Origin: Eshraghiella crossota
GTDB taxonomy: Bacteria; Bacillota; Clostridia; Lachnospirales; Lachnospiraceae
NCBI RefSeq assembly: GCF_025148445.1
Contig: NZ_CP102270.1
Location: 2,095,001-2,159,000 of the forward strand
DNA length: 64,000 nt
Reading direction: 5' to 3'
Part shown: positions 34,292-42,406 of the stretch, piece by piece
Numbering within the stretch: position 1 is the first letter of the stretch
How the letters are laid out: each line of letters begins with the position of its first letter
Notes under the pieces: generated by a model
Database searches by the model: none
What the model was told of the DNA's origin: nothing
Seen by the model: the letters and a program-made list of their open reading frames with translations, nothing else
Program-made: the position numbers and the translations under genes

Positions 34292-34350
34292 ACCGAGAAT
34301 GACTAAAAAAACCGAGAATGACTGAAAATGACCGATAATGACTGACTGAA
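34292..34350. repeat. Three tandem ~20-bp repeats
   Basis: Units start at 34292, 34311 and 34331, with core ACCGAGAATGACT twice and ACCGATAATGACT once, each followed by a short A-rich or GACTGAA tail. The array ends directly at the 13-bp repeat that borders the IS element. Function unknown; the units are contiguous, so it is not a CRISPR. Confidence 0.8.
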
Positions 34351-34363
34351 ACTATTTATCCCC
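34351..34363. repeat. Left 13-bp direct repeat bordering the IS element
   Basis: ACTATTTATCCCC at 34351-34363 recurs at 36285-36297. The two copies border the IS30-type element and look like a target-site duplication, though longer than the 2-3 bp usual for IS30. Confidence 0.65.
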
Positions 34364-34486
34364 CGTAAAGTGAATTTCAAAATTCCAGTTTTTTGAATCC
34401 CCAAATGGCAAATCTGGAATTTACTCTTGCACATAGTTTTTGATACAATTCCATATGGTTATCTGTCTGTTGGAAAGGATTATCAT

Positions 34487-35845
34487 ATGAACGAACATGA
34501 TCAAAAACATTTAACCCTGTCCAACAGGACATATATTGAACAGGAACTGTTACAGAAAAGTACTTTTTCTTCAATAGGATCTGTCTTACACAAAGACCCA
34601 TCCACCATTTCAAAAGAAGTAAAGCGTTACTCAAAAACGATTCCTGCCGGGTACAGCTACAAATGTAATCTCTGCAAGCATTATAAAGACTGTGACTTAA
34701 GGAGCAAAGAATTGAAATGTCCTCGATATTCAAGCCATTGCTCTTTTTATTGCAAGAAATGTTATCGAAGAACTGTCATTGATTATTGTCCTTATTTTCT
34801 ACCTTACAAATGCAACAAAATCAACAAACCACCGTATGTTTGTAATTACTGTGAGGACTACAAATCTTGCCCTTTAGACAAGAAAGTATATGACGCTGCA
34901 TATGCCCAAAGGCAATATGAAAAAAAACTTTATAATTCTCGCAAAGGCATTAATATGACACCCGAAGAGCTACAGGAACTTAACGATTTAATATCTCCTC
35001 TAATCTTAAAAGGACAGCCATTAAGTCACATCTTTGCAGTACATGCCGATGAGATTCCTGTTTGTAGAAGAACCCTTTACAATTATCTGGATCAACGTGT
35101 ATTTCAGGCTCGTAACATTGATTTGCCCCGTCGCGTTCGTTACAAGAAACGCAAGAAAAAATCTGAGCCGAGAAAGAGTAAGAATCTTCAACAGGTATAT
35201 CGTAACAAACGTACCTATGTTGATTTTGAACGCTTCATGGAGGCACATCCTGACCTTGACGTTGTCGAAATGGATACCGTCAAAGGCGGGCGTGATAAAG
35301 GAAAATGTCTCCTTACCCTTCTATTTAGGAGTTGTAGTTTTATGCTTGTTATCCTTATGCCTGAGTGCACTCAGCACAGTGTAATTAATGCCATCAACAG
35401 CCTTACAACTGCACTTGGAATTAGGACATTTAAGAAATACTTTCCTGTAATTCTTACCGACAATGGATCTGAGTTCAAGAATCCATGGGACATCGAAAAG
35501 ACTGAATCAGGCATACACAGAACCTATGTATTCTATTGTGATCCCTACGTTTCCAATCAAAAAGGACGCTTGGAAAAGAACCACGAATACATACGTTATG
35601 TTATCCCCAAAGGTCGCAGCATGTATCGGTACACGCAGGATGACATTAATCTTATGTCCAGCCATATCAACTCTACTGCGAGGGATAGTCTGAATGGTGC
35701 TACCCCATTTGATTTGGCAGATTTACTTCTTGATAAAAAAATACCGGCTTTAGCAGGACAATTTAAAGTCTCCCCAGACGAAGTCATGCTAAAACCGGCA
35801 CTAATTGAAATGTCTGTTAAAGAAAGAGAGGCCAACCATGAATAA
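34487..35845 (+). CDS. IS30 family transposase
   Basis: 452 residues from ATG 34487 (AAAGGA upstream; the longer frame from 34427 has no ribosome site). The N-terminal helix-turn-helix is KHLTLSNRTYIEQEL..., then DPSTISKEVKR. A cysteine-rich block (CNLCKHYKDC, CKKC, CNYCEDYKSCP) looks like zinc knuckles, as in the larger IS30 members. The DDE catalytic residues are in VVEMDTVKGG, ILTDNGSEFKNP and QKGRLEKNHEYIR. The frame is intact and ends with a 4+ base overlap of a small accessory frame. Confidence 0.93.
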   Translation: MNEHDQKHLTLSNRTYIEQELLQKSTFSSIGSVLHKDPSTISKEVKRYSKTIPAGYSYKCNLCKHYKDCDLRSKELKCPRYSSHCSFYCKKCYRRTVIDYCPYFLPYKCNKINKPPYVCNYCEDYKSCPLDKKVYDAAYAQRQYEKKLYNSRKGINMTPEELQELNDLISPLILKGQPLSHIFAVHADEIPVCRRTLYNYLDQRVFQARNIDLPRRVRYKKRKKKSEPRKSKNLQQVYRNKRTYVDFERFMEAHPDLDVVEMDTVKGGRDKGKCLLTLLFRSCSFMLVILMPECTQHSVINAINSLTTALGIRTFKKYFPVILTDNGSEFKNPWDIEKTESGIHRTYVFYCDPYVSNQKGRLEKNHEYIRYVIPKGRSMYRYTQDDINLMSSHINSTARDSLNGATPFDLADLLLDKKIPALAGQFKVSPDEVMLKPALIEMSVKEREANHE

Positions 35846-36011
35846 TACACATCCTATTCCTTATGAAATACTTCTCGAAAGATACATGGAATCTCAACGA
35901 GAAACAGAATACTTGGAATATAAGATATCAGCACTTAATAACGAAATCGATGCTTGGCAAAAAGCATACGAAGACTATGCTGGTATCTTAAGCGAACACG
36001 GCTTAATATAA
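35838..36011 (+). CDS. Small accessory protein of the IS element
   Basis: 57 residues, MNNTHPIPYEILLERYMESQ to the end SEHGLI. ATG 35838 overlaps the transposase stop, and GAGAGG lies upstream at workable spacing. The sequence is highly helical and charged (QRETEYLEYKISALNNEIDAW), a probable short coiled coil. It lies within the IS borders. Its function is unknown; it could modulate transposase activity. Confidence 0.6.
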   Translation: MNNTHPIPYEILLERYMESQRETEYLEYKISALNNEIDAWQKAYEDYAGILSEHGLI

Positions 36012-36284
36012 GCCCTCTAAACCATTAACAACGAGCAGACAGATAACCCATCTGGCAACAACAAACTGCCAAATCTAACTATAAATTTATAGTCAGGCGG
36101 GTGGAATTTATTTTTTCTCAAACTGCTCCAGTCGTCTGTTTGCAATGCAAACAAACAGACTTCACAGCATGAATTATAGCACTTTTCAGGGTACTTTTGT
36201 ATAGGGTAGATTTGAAAAAGTTGCTCAAAATCGAAAATACGAGGTTAAAATGCATCTAATTGGAATTTACTTTTTCATTTGACC

Positions 36285-36297
36285 ACTATTTATCCCC
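36285..36297. repeat. Right 13-bp direct repeat bordering the IS element
   Basis: ACTATTTATCCCC, identical to 34351-34363. It overlaps the -35 position of the araC-type promoter, so insertion left that promoter intact. Confidence 0.65.
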
Positions 36298-36317
36298 ATT
36301 TAACAGTGTGTTATAAT
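36289..36317 (+). promoter_or_regulatory. Promoter of the AraC-family gene
   Basis: TATAAT (36312-36317) with TGT directly before it (extended -10). The -35 position 17 bases upstream reads TTTATC and lies within the direct repeat. ATG 36359 follows 41 bases later, with AAGGAG. Confidence 0.6.
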
Positions 36318-36358
36318 AACAATATAACTATAATTTCTATATCAGATAAGGAGACTGT

Positions 36359-37225
36359 ATGTATCTTACGCTTAAAGAGAACCGCAACCACGGCACAAAA
36401 GATTATCCCTATAGCCAGTACCATGTATTCAACCAGCAGACGGCTTTTCAGTTTCCCATTCACTGGCATGACGAACTGGAAATTATATATATACGGAACG
36501 GCTCGATTAACATTACTATTGACAATGAACTGTTTACGGGAACCGGAGGAAGCTTTTTCATAGTCAATCCGGGAGAGCTTCACTATATGGGTTCTAATGA
36601 TTTAAATGCCGACTATTATACGATTCTGTTTCCGTTGGAGTTTATATCCTTCCAGTCAAATGACTATGTGGAAAATATGCTTTTTAAACCAATGAGAAGC
36701 AGCCACGTTATTCTGACTCATTCCCTGCCTTATAGTGAAATTTATGCGGAAATAATCTCCCTGCTTGAAAAGCTCATATATATTAATAAGTATGAAAAAG
36801 GGTTTTACCAGCTTGACTGTAAAATTCTTTTGTTAGAAATATTATCAAATATCCTCAGCATTCCTGATATTCTGGTAAAAAAGACTTCTAATGCTTCTGA
36901 TATGCGAAGAGAAATAATTACATACGTTAATGACAATTATCTTGAAAAAATCACTCTGTCAGACCTTGCTGACGAATTTCATATGTCTGAAAAATACATT
37001 TCCAGATATTTTAAGAAGCATTTTAATATTACATTTTCAAAATATGTAAACCATATGAGACTTCTGTACGCCAAAAATTTACTTGACACCACCAACATTT
37101 CCATAACCGATGTTGCGTTATCCTCAGGCTTTCCGAATGTCAGTTATTTTATACGAAGTTTCAAAGAAAGCTATGGCAAAACACCTTTTTCTTACCGTAC
37201 AGATAACATATCCGTTGACATGTAA
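36359..37225 (+). CDS. AraC family transcriptional regulator
   Basis: 288 residues. The N-terminal cupin-like sensing domain has FQFPIHWHDELEIIYIRNG and NPGELHYMGSND. The C-terminal AraC domain has two helix-turn-helix units: ITLSDLADEFHMSEKYISRYF and ISITDVALSSGFPNVSYFIR (each read as one helix-turn-helix), ending GKTPFSYR. Such regulators usually respond to a sugar or metabolite. The target is unknown; the adjacent riboflavin genes have their own promoter and riboswitch. The gene's last codons contain the -35 box of that promoter. Confidence 0.92.
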   Translation: MYLTLKENRNHGTKDYPYSQYHVFNQQTAFQFPIHWHDELEIIYIRNGSINITIDNELFTGTGGSFFIVNPGELHYMGSNDLNADYYTILFPLEFISFQSNDYVENMLFKPMRSSHVILTHSLPYSEIYAEIISLLEKLIYINKYEKGFYQLDCKILLLEILSNILSIPDILVKKTSNASDMRREIITYVNDNYLEKITLSDLADEFHMSEKYISRYFKKHFNITFSKYVNHMRLLYAKNLLDTTNISITDVALSSGFPNVSYFIRSFKESYGKTPFSYRTDNISVDM

Positions 37226-37243
37226 TTTATGTTAGTATATAAT
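37215..37243 (+). promoter_or_regulatory. Promoter of the riboflavin operon
   Basis: TTGACA (37215-37220), 17-base spacer, TATAAT (37238-37243): a consensus promoter. The -35 box overlaps the last coding codons of the AraC gene (GTT GAC ATG). Transcription would start near 37250, just before the FMN riboswitch. Confidence 0.85.
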
Positions 37244-37262
37244 CCGTTTTGAAAAAGATAAT

Positions 37263-37375
37263 AATCTTCAGGGCAGGGTGTGATTCCCTACCGGCAGTAT
37301 AGTCTGCGAGCCGATGGCATGAACCGGTGTGATTCCGGTACCGACAGTATAGTCTGGATGAGAGAAGATATAATA
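37263..37375 (+). ncRNA. FMN riboswitch (RFN element)
   Basis: The conserved RFN core is plain: AGGGCAGGGTGTGATTCCCT, ACCGGCAGT, AGTCTGCGAGCC, GAACCGGTGTGATTCCGGT, ACCGACAGTATAGTCTGGAT, then GAGAGAAGAT. P1 pairs ATCTTC (37265-37270 region) with GAAGAT near 37366. It binds FMN and here controls ribD-ribE-ribBA-ribH. The segment TTCAGGGCA (37267-37275) is also exactly complementary to TGCCCTGAA (37396-37404), part of the terminator stem, which forms the antiterminator when FMN is absent. Confidence 0.95.
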
Positions 37376-37397
37376 TAACTGTTATCAGATTGTCGTG

Positions 37398-37428
37398 CCC
37401 TGAAAGTAATTTCAGGGTTTTATTTTTT
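37398..37428 (+). terminator. Riboswitch-controlled intrinsic terminator
   Basis: Stem CCCTGAAA (37398-37405) / TTTCAGGG (37410-37417), 4-base loop, then TTTTATTTTTT. It lies between the FMN aptamer and ribD. Its 5' arm is shared with the antiterminator pairing. Confidence 0.92.
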
Positions 37429-37448
37429 ATATATACTTGGGAGAAATT

Positions 37449-38531
37449 ATGACTGACAGAGATTATATGCTGCGGGCTATAAGCCTTGCAAAAAAAGGAA
37501 CAGGTTATACAAGCCCCAATCCGTTGGTTGGTGCTGTTATTGTAAAAGATGGCAGAATCATCGGCGAAGGCTATCATGCCATTTATGGTGATTTACATGC
37601 TGAACGCAATGCCATTAAAAATCTTACGGTAGATGCAAAAGGTGCTACGATTTATGTAACACTTGAACCCTGCTGCCACTACGGCAAACAGCCACCATGC
37701 ACGGAAGCTATCCTTGCTGCCGGGATTACCAAAGTTGTAATAGGTTCAAGAGACCCTAATCCTCTCGTATCGGGAAGGGGGGCTGATTTTTTAAGGTCCC
37801 ATGGCATAGAAGTTATTGAAGATTTTATGAGAGAAGAATGTGATGAACTTAATCCCATTTTTTTTCATTACATTACAGAGAAAACGCCTTATGTGGTTAT
37901 GAAATATGCCATGTCAATGGACGGCAAAATTGCCACCAGAACAGGCTCCTCAAGATATGTAACCAATGAGTTTTCAAGAAATGAAGTCCAGAAAATGCGG
38001 CACAAATACCGTGGCATTATGGCAGGAATAGGAACGGTGCTTGCAGATGACCCTATGCTTAACACAAGAATTGAAGGACTTAGAAGCCCTGTAAGAATTA
38101 TATGTGACAGTGAGCTTAGGATTCCTCTTAACAGCAGGATATGTCAGACTGCCGGTGAATATGAGACGATTATTGCCTGCGGCAATGCCCCTCAAAACAG
38201 AATATCGGCTCTTGAAGCACTGGGAATTACTGTGTTACAGGTTCCGGATGAGACAGGCAAAGTTAATTTAACAGAATTAATGTATGTTTTACATGATATG
38301 AAGATTGACAGTATTCTCCTTGAAGGCGGCGGCACACTTAACGAAAGTATGTTACAGGCAGACCTTGTAAATGAAATCAAAGTATTTATCGCACCGAAGG
38401 TAATCGGAGGTGCCCTTGCCAAATCTCCTGTGGAGGGTCTTGGAATTGATGATATTAAAGATGCTGTTGTTTTCAAACTTATTAACGTAGAAAAGTTTGA
38501 TGATGATATATTATTGGAATACAGGAGGTAA
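37449..38531 (+). CDS. ribD: Bifunctional riboflavin deaminase/reductase RibD
   Basis: 360 residues from ATG 37449 (GGGAG upstream; the in-frame TTG 12 bases earlier is too close to the ribosome site). The N-terminal deaminase has zinc ligands in HAERNAI and PCCHYGKQPPC. The C-terminal reductase (from about 145) starts YVVMKYAMSMDGKIAT and has ADDPMLNTR and ILLEGGGTLN. It performs the second and third steps from the GTP-derived pyrimidine. It ends in AGGAGGTAA, which doubles as the ribE ribosome site. Confidence 0.96.
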   Translation: MTDRDYMLRAISLAKKGTGYTSPNPLVGAVIVKDGRIIGEGYHAIYGDLHAERNAIKNLTVDAKGATIYVTLEPCCHYGKQPPCTEAILAAGITKVVIGSRDPNPLVSGRGADFLRSHGIEVIEDFMREECDELNPIFFHYITEKTPYVVMKYAMSMDGKIATRTGSSRYVTNEFSRNEVQKMRHKYRGIMAGIGTVLADDPMLNTRIEGLRSPVRIICDSELRIPLNSRICQTAGEYETIIACGNAPQNRISALEALGITVLQVPDETGKVNLTELMYVLHDMKIDSILLEGGGTLNESMLQADLVNEIKVFIAPKVIGGALAKSPVEGLGIDDIKDAVVFKLINVEKFDDDILLEYRR

Positions 38532-38536
38532 TGTTT

Positions 38537-39187
38537 TTGTTTACCGGAATTGTTGAAGAATTAGGAATTATAAGAAAGTTACACGTCTCCGGTCATTCGG
38601 GTTCCATAGAAATCGAAGCGCATAAAGTCCTTCGGAATACCAATGTAGGAGACAGCATTGCAGTCAACGGAATATGCCTTACCGTAACATCTCTCGGCAA
38701 AGATTTTTTTACTGCAGACATTATGGCAGAAACAGTCCGCAGAAGCAGCCTTAAAAATGCCACATCCGGGGACTTTGTTAATCTTGAACGGGCAATGGCA
38801 GCGGACGGCAGATTCGGTGGTCACATAGTAAGCGGACACGTTGACGGTACAGGAACCATCCTTTCAATGAAAAAAGAGGAAAATGCAGTATGGGTTACAA
38901 TATCTGCCCCTCCTTCCATTATGAAATTTATCGTTGAAAAAGGTTCCGTATGTCTTGACGGAATCAGCCTTACGGTTGCCGCTGTCGGCGAATCGGATTT
39001 TAAAGTATCAGTCATTCCCCACACAGGCGGTGAAACCACACTTCTTAAAAAGAAAGCCGGCAATACCATCAACATAGAAAATGATGTTATAGGAAAATAT
39101 GTTGACAGGCTTCTTAATTTTAAGGACAGCTCCCCATCAGAGGGCGGTGGGATTACAATGGATTTTTTAAGAAAATATGATTTTTAG
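38537..39187 (+). CDS. ribE: Riboflavin synthase alpha subunit
   Basis: 216 residues. Two lumazine-binding halves, each with its signature: MFTGIVEELG and later ESxFKVSVIPHT; GDSIAVNGICLTV and GSVCLDGISLTVA; GGHIVSGHVDGTG. It dismutates two lumazines to riboflavin. An ATG lies at 38531, but it is only 2 bases after AGGAGG. TTG 38537 is 8 bases from it and gives the family-standard MFTGIVEE start, so I prefer TTG. It is followed 11 bases later by ribBA. Confidence 0.94.
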   Translation: MFTGIVEELGIIRKLHVSGHSGSIEIEAHKVLRNTNVGDSIAVNGICLTVTSLGKDFFTADIMAETVRRSSLKNATSGDFVNLERAMAADGRFGGHIVSGHVDGTGTILSMKKEENAVWVTISAPPSIMKFIVEKGSVCLDGISLTVAAVGESDFKVSVIPHTGGETTLLKKKAGNTINIENDVIGKYVDRLLNFKDSSPSEGGGITMDFLRKYDF

Positions 39188-39198
39188 GAGGAACATAG

Positions 39199-40410
39199 AT
39201 GGATAATCAATACAACACAATTGAAGAAGCCCTTGAAGACCTCAGGGCGGGAAAAATTATACTTGTTACCGATGACGAAGACAGGGAAAACGAAGGCGAC
39301 ATGATATGTGCGGCTGAATTTGCCACACAGGAAAACATTAATTTCATGGCATGTCATGCAAAAGGACTTATATGCACACCTATGAGCTATGACGTAGCCT
39401 CAAGACTGGGACTTCCGCCAATGGTTGCAGAAAATACGGACAACCACCAGACAGCTTTTACCGTTTCCATAGACCATGTGGATACCACAACAGGTATATC
39501 TGCTGCCGAGCGTTCTTACACCATGATGAAATGTGTGGATGATAACACCAGACCTGAGGACCTTAGAAGACCGGGACATGTATTTCCTCTCGTATCAAGG
39601 GCAGGCGGCGTTCTTGTAAGAAACGGCCACACTGAAGCAACTGTTGATCTTATGCGCCTGGCCGGTCTCAAGCAGTGCGGTGTATGCTGTGAAATCATGC
39701 GTGACGATGGAACAATGATGAGAACTCACGAACTTTGGGAACTTGCTAAAAAATACAACCTCAAGTTCATAACAATTAAATCTTTGCAGGATTACTGTCG
39801 TATTCACGAAAAACATGTAATAAGGGAAGCCTGTGCCGATTTTCCTAATAAATACGGTCATTTCAAAATATACGGTTATGTAAATGACATTACCGGCGAA
39901 CATCATGTTGCTCTTGTAAAAGGTGATATCGGCGACGGAAAAGACGTACTCTGCCGTGTCCACTCCGAATGTCTCACAGGTGACGCTTTCGGTTCTTTAA
40001 GATGTGACTGCGGTCCACAGCTTCATACCGCAATGAAAATGGTGGAAAAAGAAGGCCGAGGCATCGTCCTTTATATGCGGCAGGAAGGTCGTGGCATAGG
40101 ACTTATCAATAAATTAAAGGCTTATGAGCTTCAGGAACATGGCTACGATACTGTAGACGCCAACATAAAGCTGGGATTTGCCCCTGACCTCAGGGAATAC
40201 TGGGTTGGAGCACAGATTTTAAGTGACCTTGGCGTAAAGTCCTTAAGACTTCTTACCAACAATCCTAATAAAGTCTATGGTCTCAGCGATCTGGGACTTG
40301 AGATAACAGAACGTGTTCCTATTGAGATTCCACCTCAGGAATATGATGAATTTTATATGCAGACCAAAAAAATAAGAATGGGTCATGTATTTAAAGATAT
40401 ATTAAAATAA
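39199..40410 (+). CDS. ribBA: Bifunctional DHBP synthase / GTP cyclohydrolase II RibBA
   Basis: 403 residues. Residues about 1-205 are 3,4-dihydroxy-2-butanone-4-phosphate synthase: [11 protein letters not shown], then [14 protein letters not shown] and [13 protein letters not shown]. Residues about 206-403 are GTP cyclohydrolase II with zinc cysteines in [20 protein letters not shown] and the GTP site RQEGRGIGL. Both entry reactions of riboflavin synthesis are joined in one protein. A GGAGGAA site precedes ATG 39199. Confidence 0.97.
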   Translation: MDNQYNTIEEALEDLRAGKIILVTDDEDRENEGDMICAAEFATQENINFMACHAKGLICTPMSYDVASRLGLPPMVAENTDNHQTAFTVSIDHVDTTTGISAAERSYTMMKCVDDNTRPEDLRRPGHVFPLVSRAGGVLVRNGHTEATVDLMRLAGLKQCGVCCEIMRDDGTMMRTHELWELAKKYNLKFITIKSLQDYCRIHEKHVIREACADFPNKYGHFKIYGYVNDITGEHHVALVKGDIGDGKDVLCRVHSECLTGDAFGSLRCDCGPQLHTAMKMVEKEGRGIVLYMRQEGRGIGLINKLKAYELQEHGYDTVDANIKLGFAPDLREYWVGAQILSDLGVKSLRLLTNNPNKVYGLSDLGLEITERVPIEIPPQEYDEFYMQTKKIRMGHVFKDILK

Positions 40411-40425
40411 ACGGAGGAAATTAAA

Positions 40426-40899
40426 ATGAGAGAAATCAATTTATTAGAAGGAAAAGTTGTAGCACCTGAAGGAATGAAGGTTGCCATTGTTGCATCACGT
40501 TTTAACGAAATCATCGTAAACAAGTTACTCGGCGGTGCCGTTGACGGTCTTGTAAGACACGGAGTAGATGAAAATAACATCACTGCGGCATGGGTTCCGG
40601 GTGCATTTGAAATACCTCTTACAGCCAAGAAATTCGCCGAATCAGGCAGATATGATGCCGTTATCTGCGTAGGTGCGGTTATAAGAGGTGATACAACACA
40701 CTACGATTATGTATGTAATGAAGTATCAAAAGGAACTGCTTCTGTAGGGCTTGAAACAGGCGTGCCTGTATTATTCGGTGTAATCACAACAGAAAATATT
40801 GAACAGGCTATTGCAAGAGCCGGAAGCAAAGCAGGCAACAAAGGTTATGACTGCGCCCTTTCCGCTATTGAAATGGTTAATCTTTTTAAGCAGATGTAG
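40426..40899 (+). CDS. ribH: 6,7-dimethyl-8-ribityllumazine synthase
   Basis: 157 residues, normal length. Motifs [24 protein letters not shown] and [14 protein letters not shown] with the catalytic histidine, then [13 protein letters not shown]. It joins the ribityl pyrimidine and DHBP to lumazine, the substrate of RibE. It ends the operon and overlaps the convergent EamA gene by 14 bases; no terminator is visible between them. Confidence 0.96.
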   Translation: MREINLLEGKVVAPEGMKVAIVASRFNEIIVNKLLGGAVDGLVRHGVDENNITAAWVPGAFEIPLTAKKFAESGRYDAVICVGAVIRGDTTHYDYVCNEVSKGTASVGLETGVPVLFGVITTENIEQAIARAGSKAGNKGYDCALSAIEMVNLFKQM

Positions 40900-41755
40900 T
40901 TTTTCTGTTATTAAGTATAAACATTACAAGTGAAGCCGATATAATTATACCGTAGCCTACGAAACTATACTTATCAGGCAGTTCACCGAGAAAAAGTATT
41001 CCTAATATAGTGGCAAATATAATCTGTGAATAATCATATACAGATATTTCCCTTGCCGGTGCAAAGGTATACGCCAGCGTAATTCCGAACTGTCCTCCCG
41101 TTGCGGCAAGACCTGCCAATATGAGAAACATAAGCTGGGCTGCGGTCATCGGCTCAAAATCCATTATCATAAGAGGCAATGTGACAAGGCTTGAAAATCC
41201 CGAAAAAAATGCAACAATAACCGGGCTTTTCACGCCTTTTTTTCCTGCTATTCTTACGAAAGTATATGCTATTCCGGCACCAAGACCTCCAAGCATACCC
41301 ATAAGTGATGCGGGATTATGGATAATGTCCGCAGTCGGCTTAATGACAAAAAGGCTTCCGATAAAAGCAACTATTATACATATCCCCTGATATAATTTTA
41401 CTTTTTCTTTCAATATTAGATAAGAGAAAATCAGTACAAAAAAGGGAGACAATTTGTTAAGCATGGATGCGTCGGCTATTACAATGTGATCAATGGCATA
41501 AAAATTACATAAAATACCCACTGTACCGCCTATCGAACGCATAAAAAGTGCAGGAAGTGCATCTTTTGGTATATTAACTTTTTCCTTTGATTTAACAATT
41601 ACTCCAAGGGCAAAGAAAAAAGCTATAATATTTCTGAAAAAGCTCTTTTCAAAAGACGGGAGATTACCTGCTTTCTTCACAAATAAGTTCATGCAGGCAA
41701 AACAGAATGCCGAGAGTATTATACATAAAATTCCGTAATTTTTTGATTTTGCCAC
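40886..41755 (-). CDS. DMT superfamily (EamA) transporter
   Basis: 289 residues with about ten hydrophobic helices in two EamA repeats. The first repeat includes [13 protein letters not shown] and the second the [19 protein letters not shown] region. The end of helix ten is followed by a short basic tail (NNRKTTSA). Substrate unknown; family members export amino acids or metabolites. It is convergent with the riboflavin operon, and its 3' end overlaps ribH. Confidence 0.9.
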   Translation of the reverse strand: MAKSKNYGILCIILSAFCFACMNLFVKKAGNLPSFEKSFFRNIIAFFFALGVIVKSKEKVNIPKDALPALFMRSIGGTVGILCNFYAIDHIVIADASMLNKLSPFFVLIFSYLILKEKVKLYQGICIIVAFIGSLFVIKPTADIIHNPASLMGMLGGLGAGIAYTFVRIAGKKGVKSPVIVAFFSGFSSLVTLPLMIMDFEPMTAAQLMFLILAGLAATGGQFGITLAYTFAPAREISVYDYSQIIFATILGILFLGELPDKYSFVGYGIIISASLVMFILNNRKTTSA

Positions 41756-41770
41756 CTATGCCACCTTCTA

Positions 41771-42406
41771 TCAGTTTTTATAATAATATACAACAAGCTG
41801 TGTTCTGTCCCTTAATTCCAGCTTATCAAGGATACTGCTGAAATAATTTCTTACAGTTCCCTCCCCAAGATATAATCTTGAGGCGATTTCTTTATTACTA
41901 AGTCCATCCGCGACAAGTTTAATTATCTCAAATTCTTTTTCCGTAATTCCTTTTCCAAAGAACTTGCTTTCCCTTGATTCATTCTCACCTGTAATATTAG
42001 GCAGTCTGCCAACAATTTCTCTGCCAAAAACGCTCTGCCCTTTATATACAGCTTTGATTGCCGGAACAATTCCTTCAAAATCCTGTTTGAGAATATATCC
42101 CTTTACACCATATTTCAATGCTTTTGTTATATATTCGTCATCAGAAAATGTTGTCAGAAAAAGTATTCTTGCGTCAGGATTCTTTTTAAGAATCTGTGCT
42201 GCCGCAACTGTGCCATCCATTCCGTTCATTCTTATATCAGACAAAAGTATATCCGGTTTATGAAGTTCATAAAGCCTTACCGCGTCTTCTCCGCTGTGTC
42301 CTGTTGCCACAACTTCTATTCCTGATGATTCCGCTATCATTTTAAGCGACATCACAACAATTTCATCATCATCTATAATTACAGTTTTAATTTTATCCAT
42401 CTTCAT
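41771..42406 (-). CDS. NarL/LuxR-type response regulator
   Basis: 211 residues from ATG 42406. The receiver domain has acidic residues in VVIIDDDEI-like IIDDDEIV and the phospho-acceptor Asp in LLSDIRMNGMDG; FLTTF and YILKQD complete it. The C-terminal LuxR helix-turn-helix is GLSNKEIASRLYLGEGTVRNY. The start overlaps the histidine kinase end by 14 bases; an ATG six bases later is also possible. It pairs with the kinase at 42393-43508. The likely target is the divergent ABC operon. Confidence 0.94.
   Translation of the reverse strand: MKMDKIKTVIIDDDEIVVMSLKMIAESSGIEVVATGHSGEDAVRLYELHKPDILLSDIRMNGMDGTVAAAQILKKNPDARILFLTTFSDDEYITKALKYGVKGYILKQDFEGIVPAIKAVYKGQSVFGREIVGRLPNITGENESRESKFFGKGITEKEFEIIKLVADGLSNKEIASRLYLGEGTVRNYFSSILDKLELRDRTQLVVYYYKN

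Larger units (their letters stand above)
34364..36284 (+). mobile_element. IS30-family insertion sequence, 1,921 bp
   Basis: The limits are set by flanking 13-bp direct repeats. The ends form an imperfect inverted repeat: 16 of 24 positions match, including AAATTCCA at the same distance from each border. Inside are the transposase and a 57-residue accessory frame. A second inverted pair, GGTTATCTGTCTG (34457-34469) and its complement (36036-36048), frames the coding part. The right non-coding segment 36012-36284 has a hairpin GTCTGTTTG/CAAACAGAC near 36130-36165 and no gene. Confidence 0.75.

Noticed and set aside
34292-34350. CRISPR array
   Set aside because: The units are contiguous with no spacers, only three copies exist, and no cas gene is in the window.
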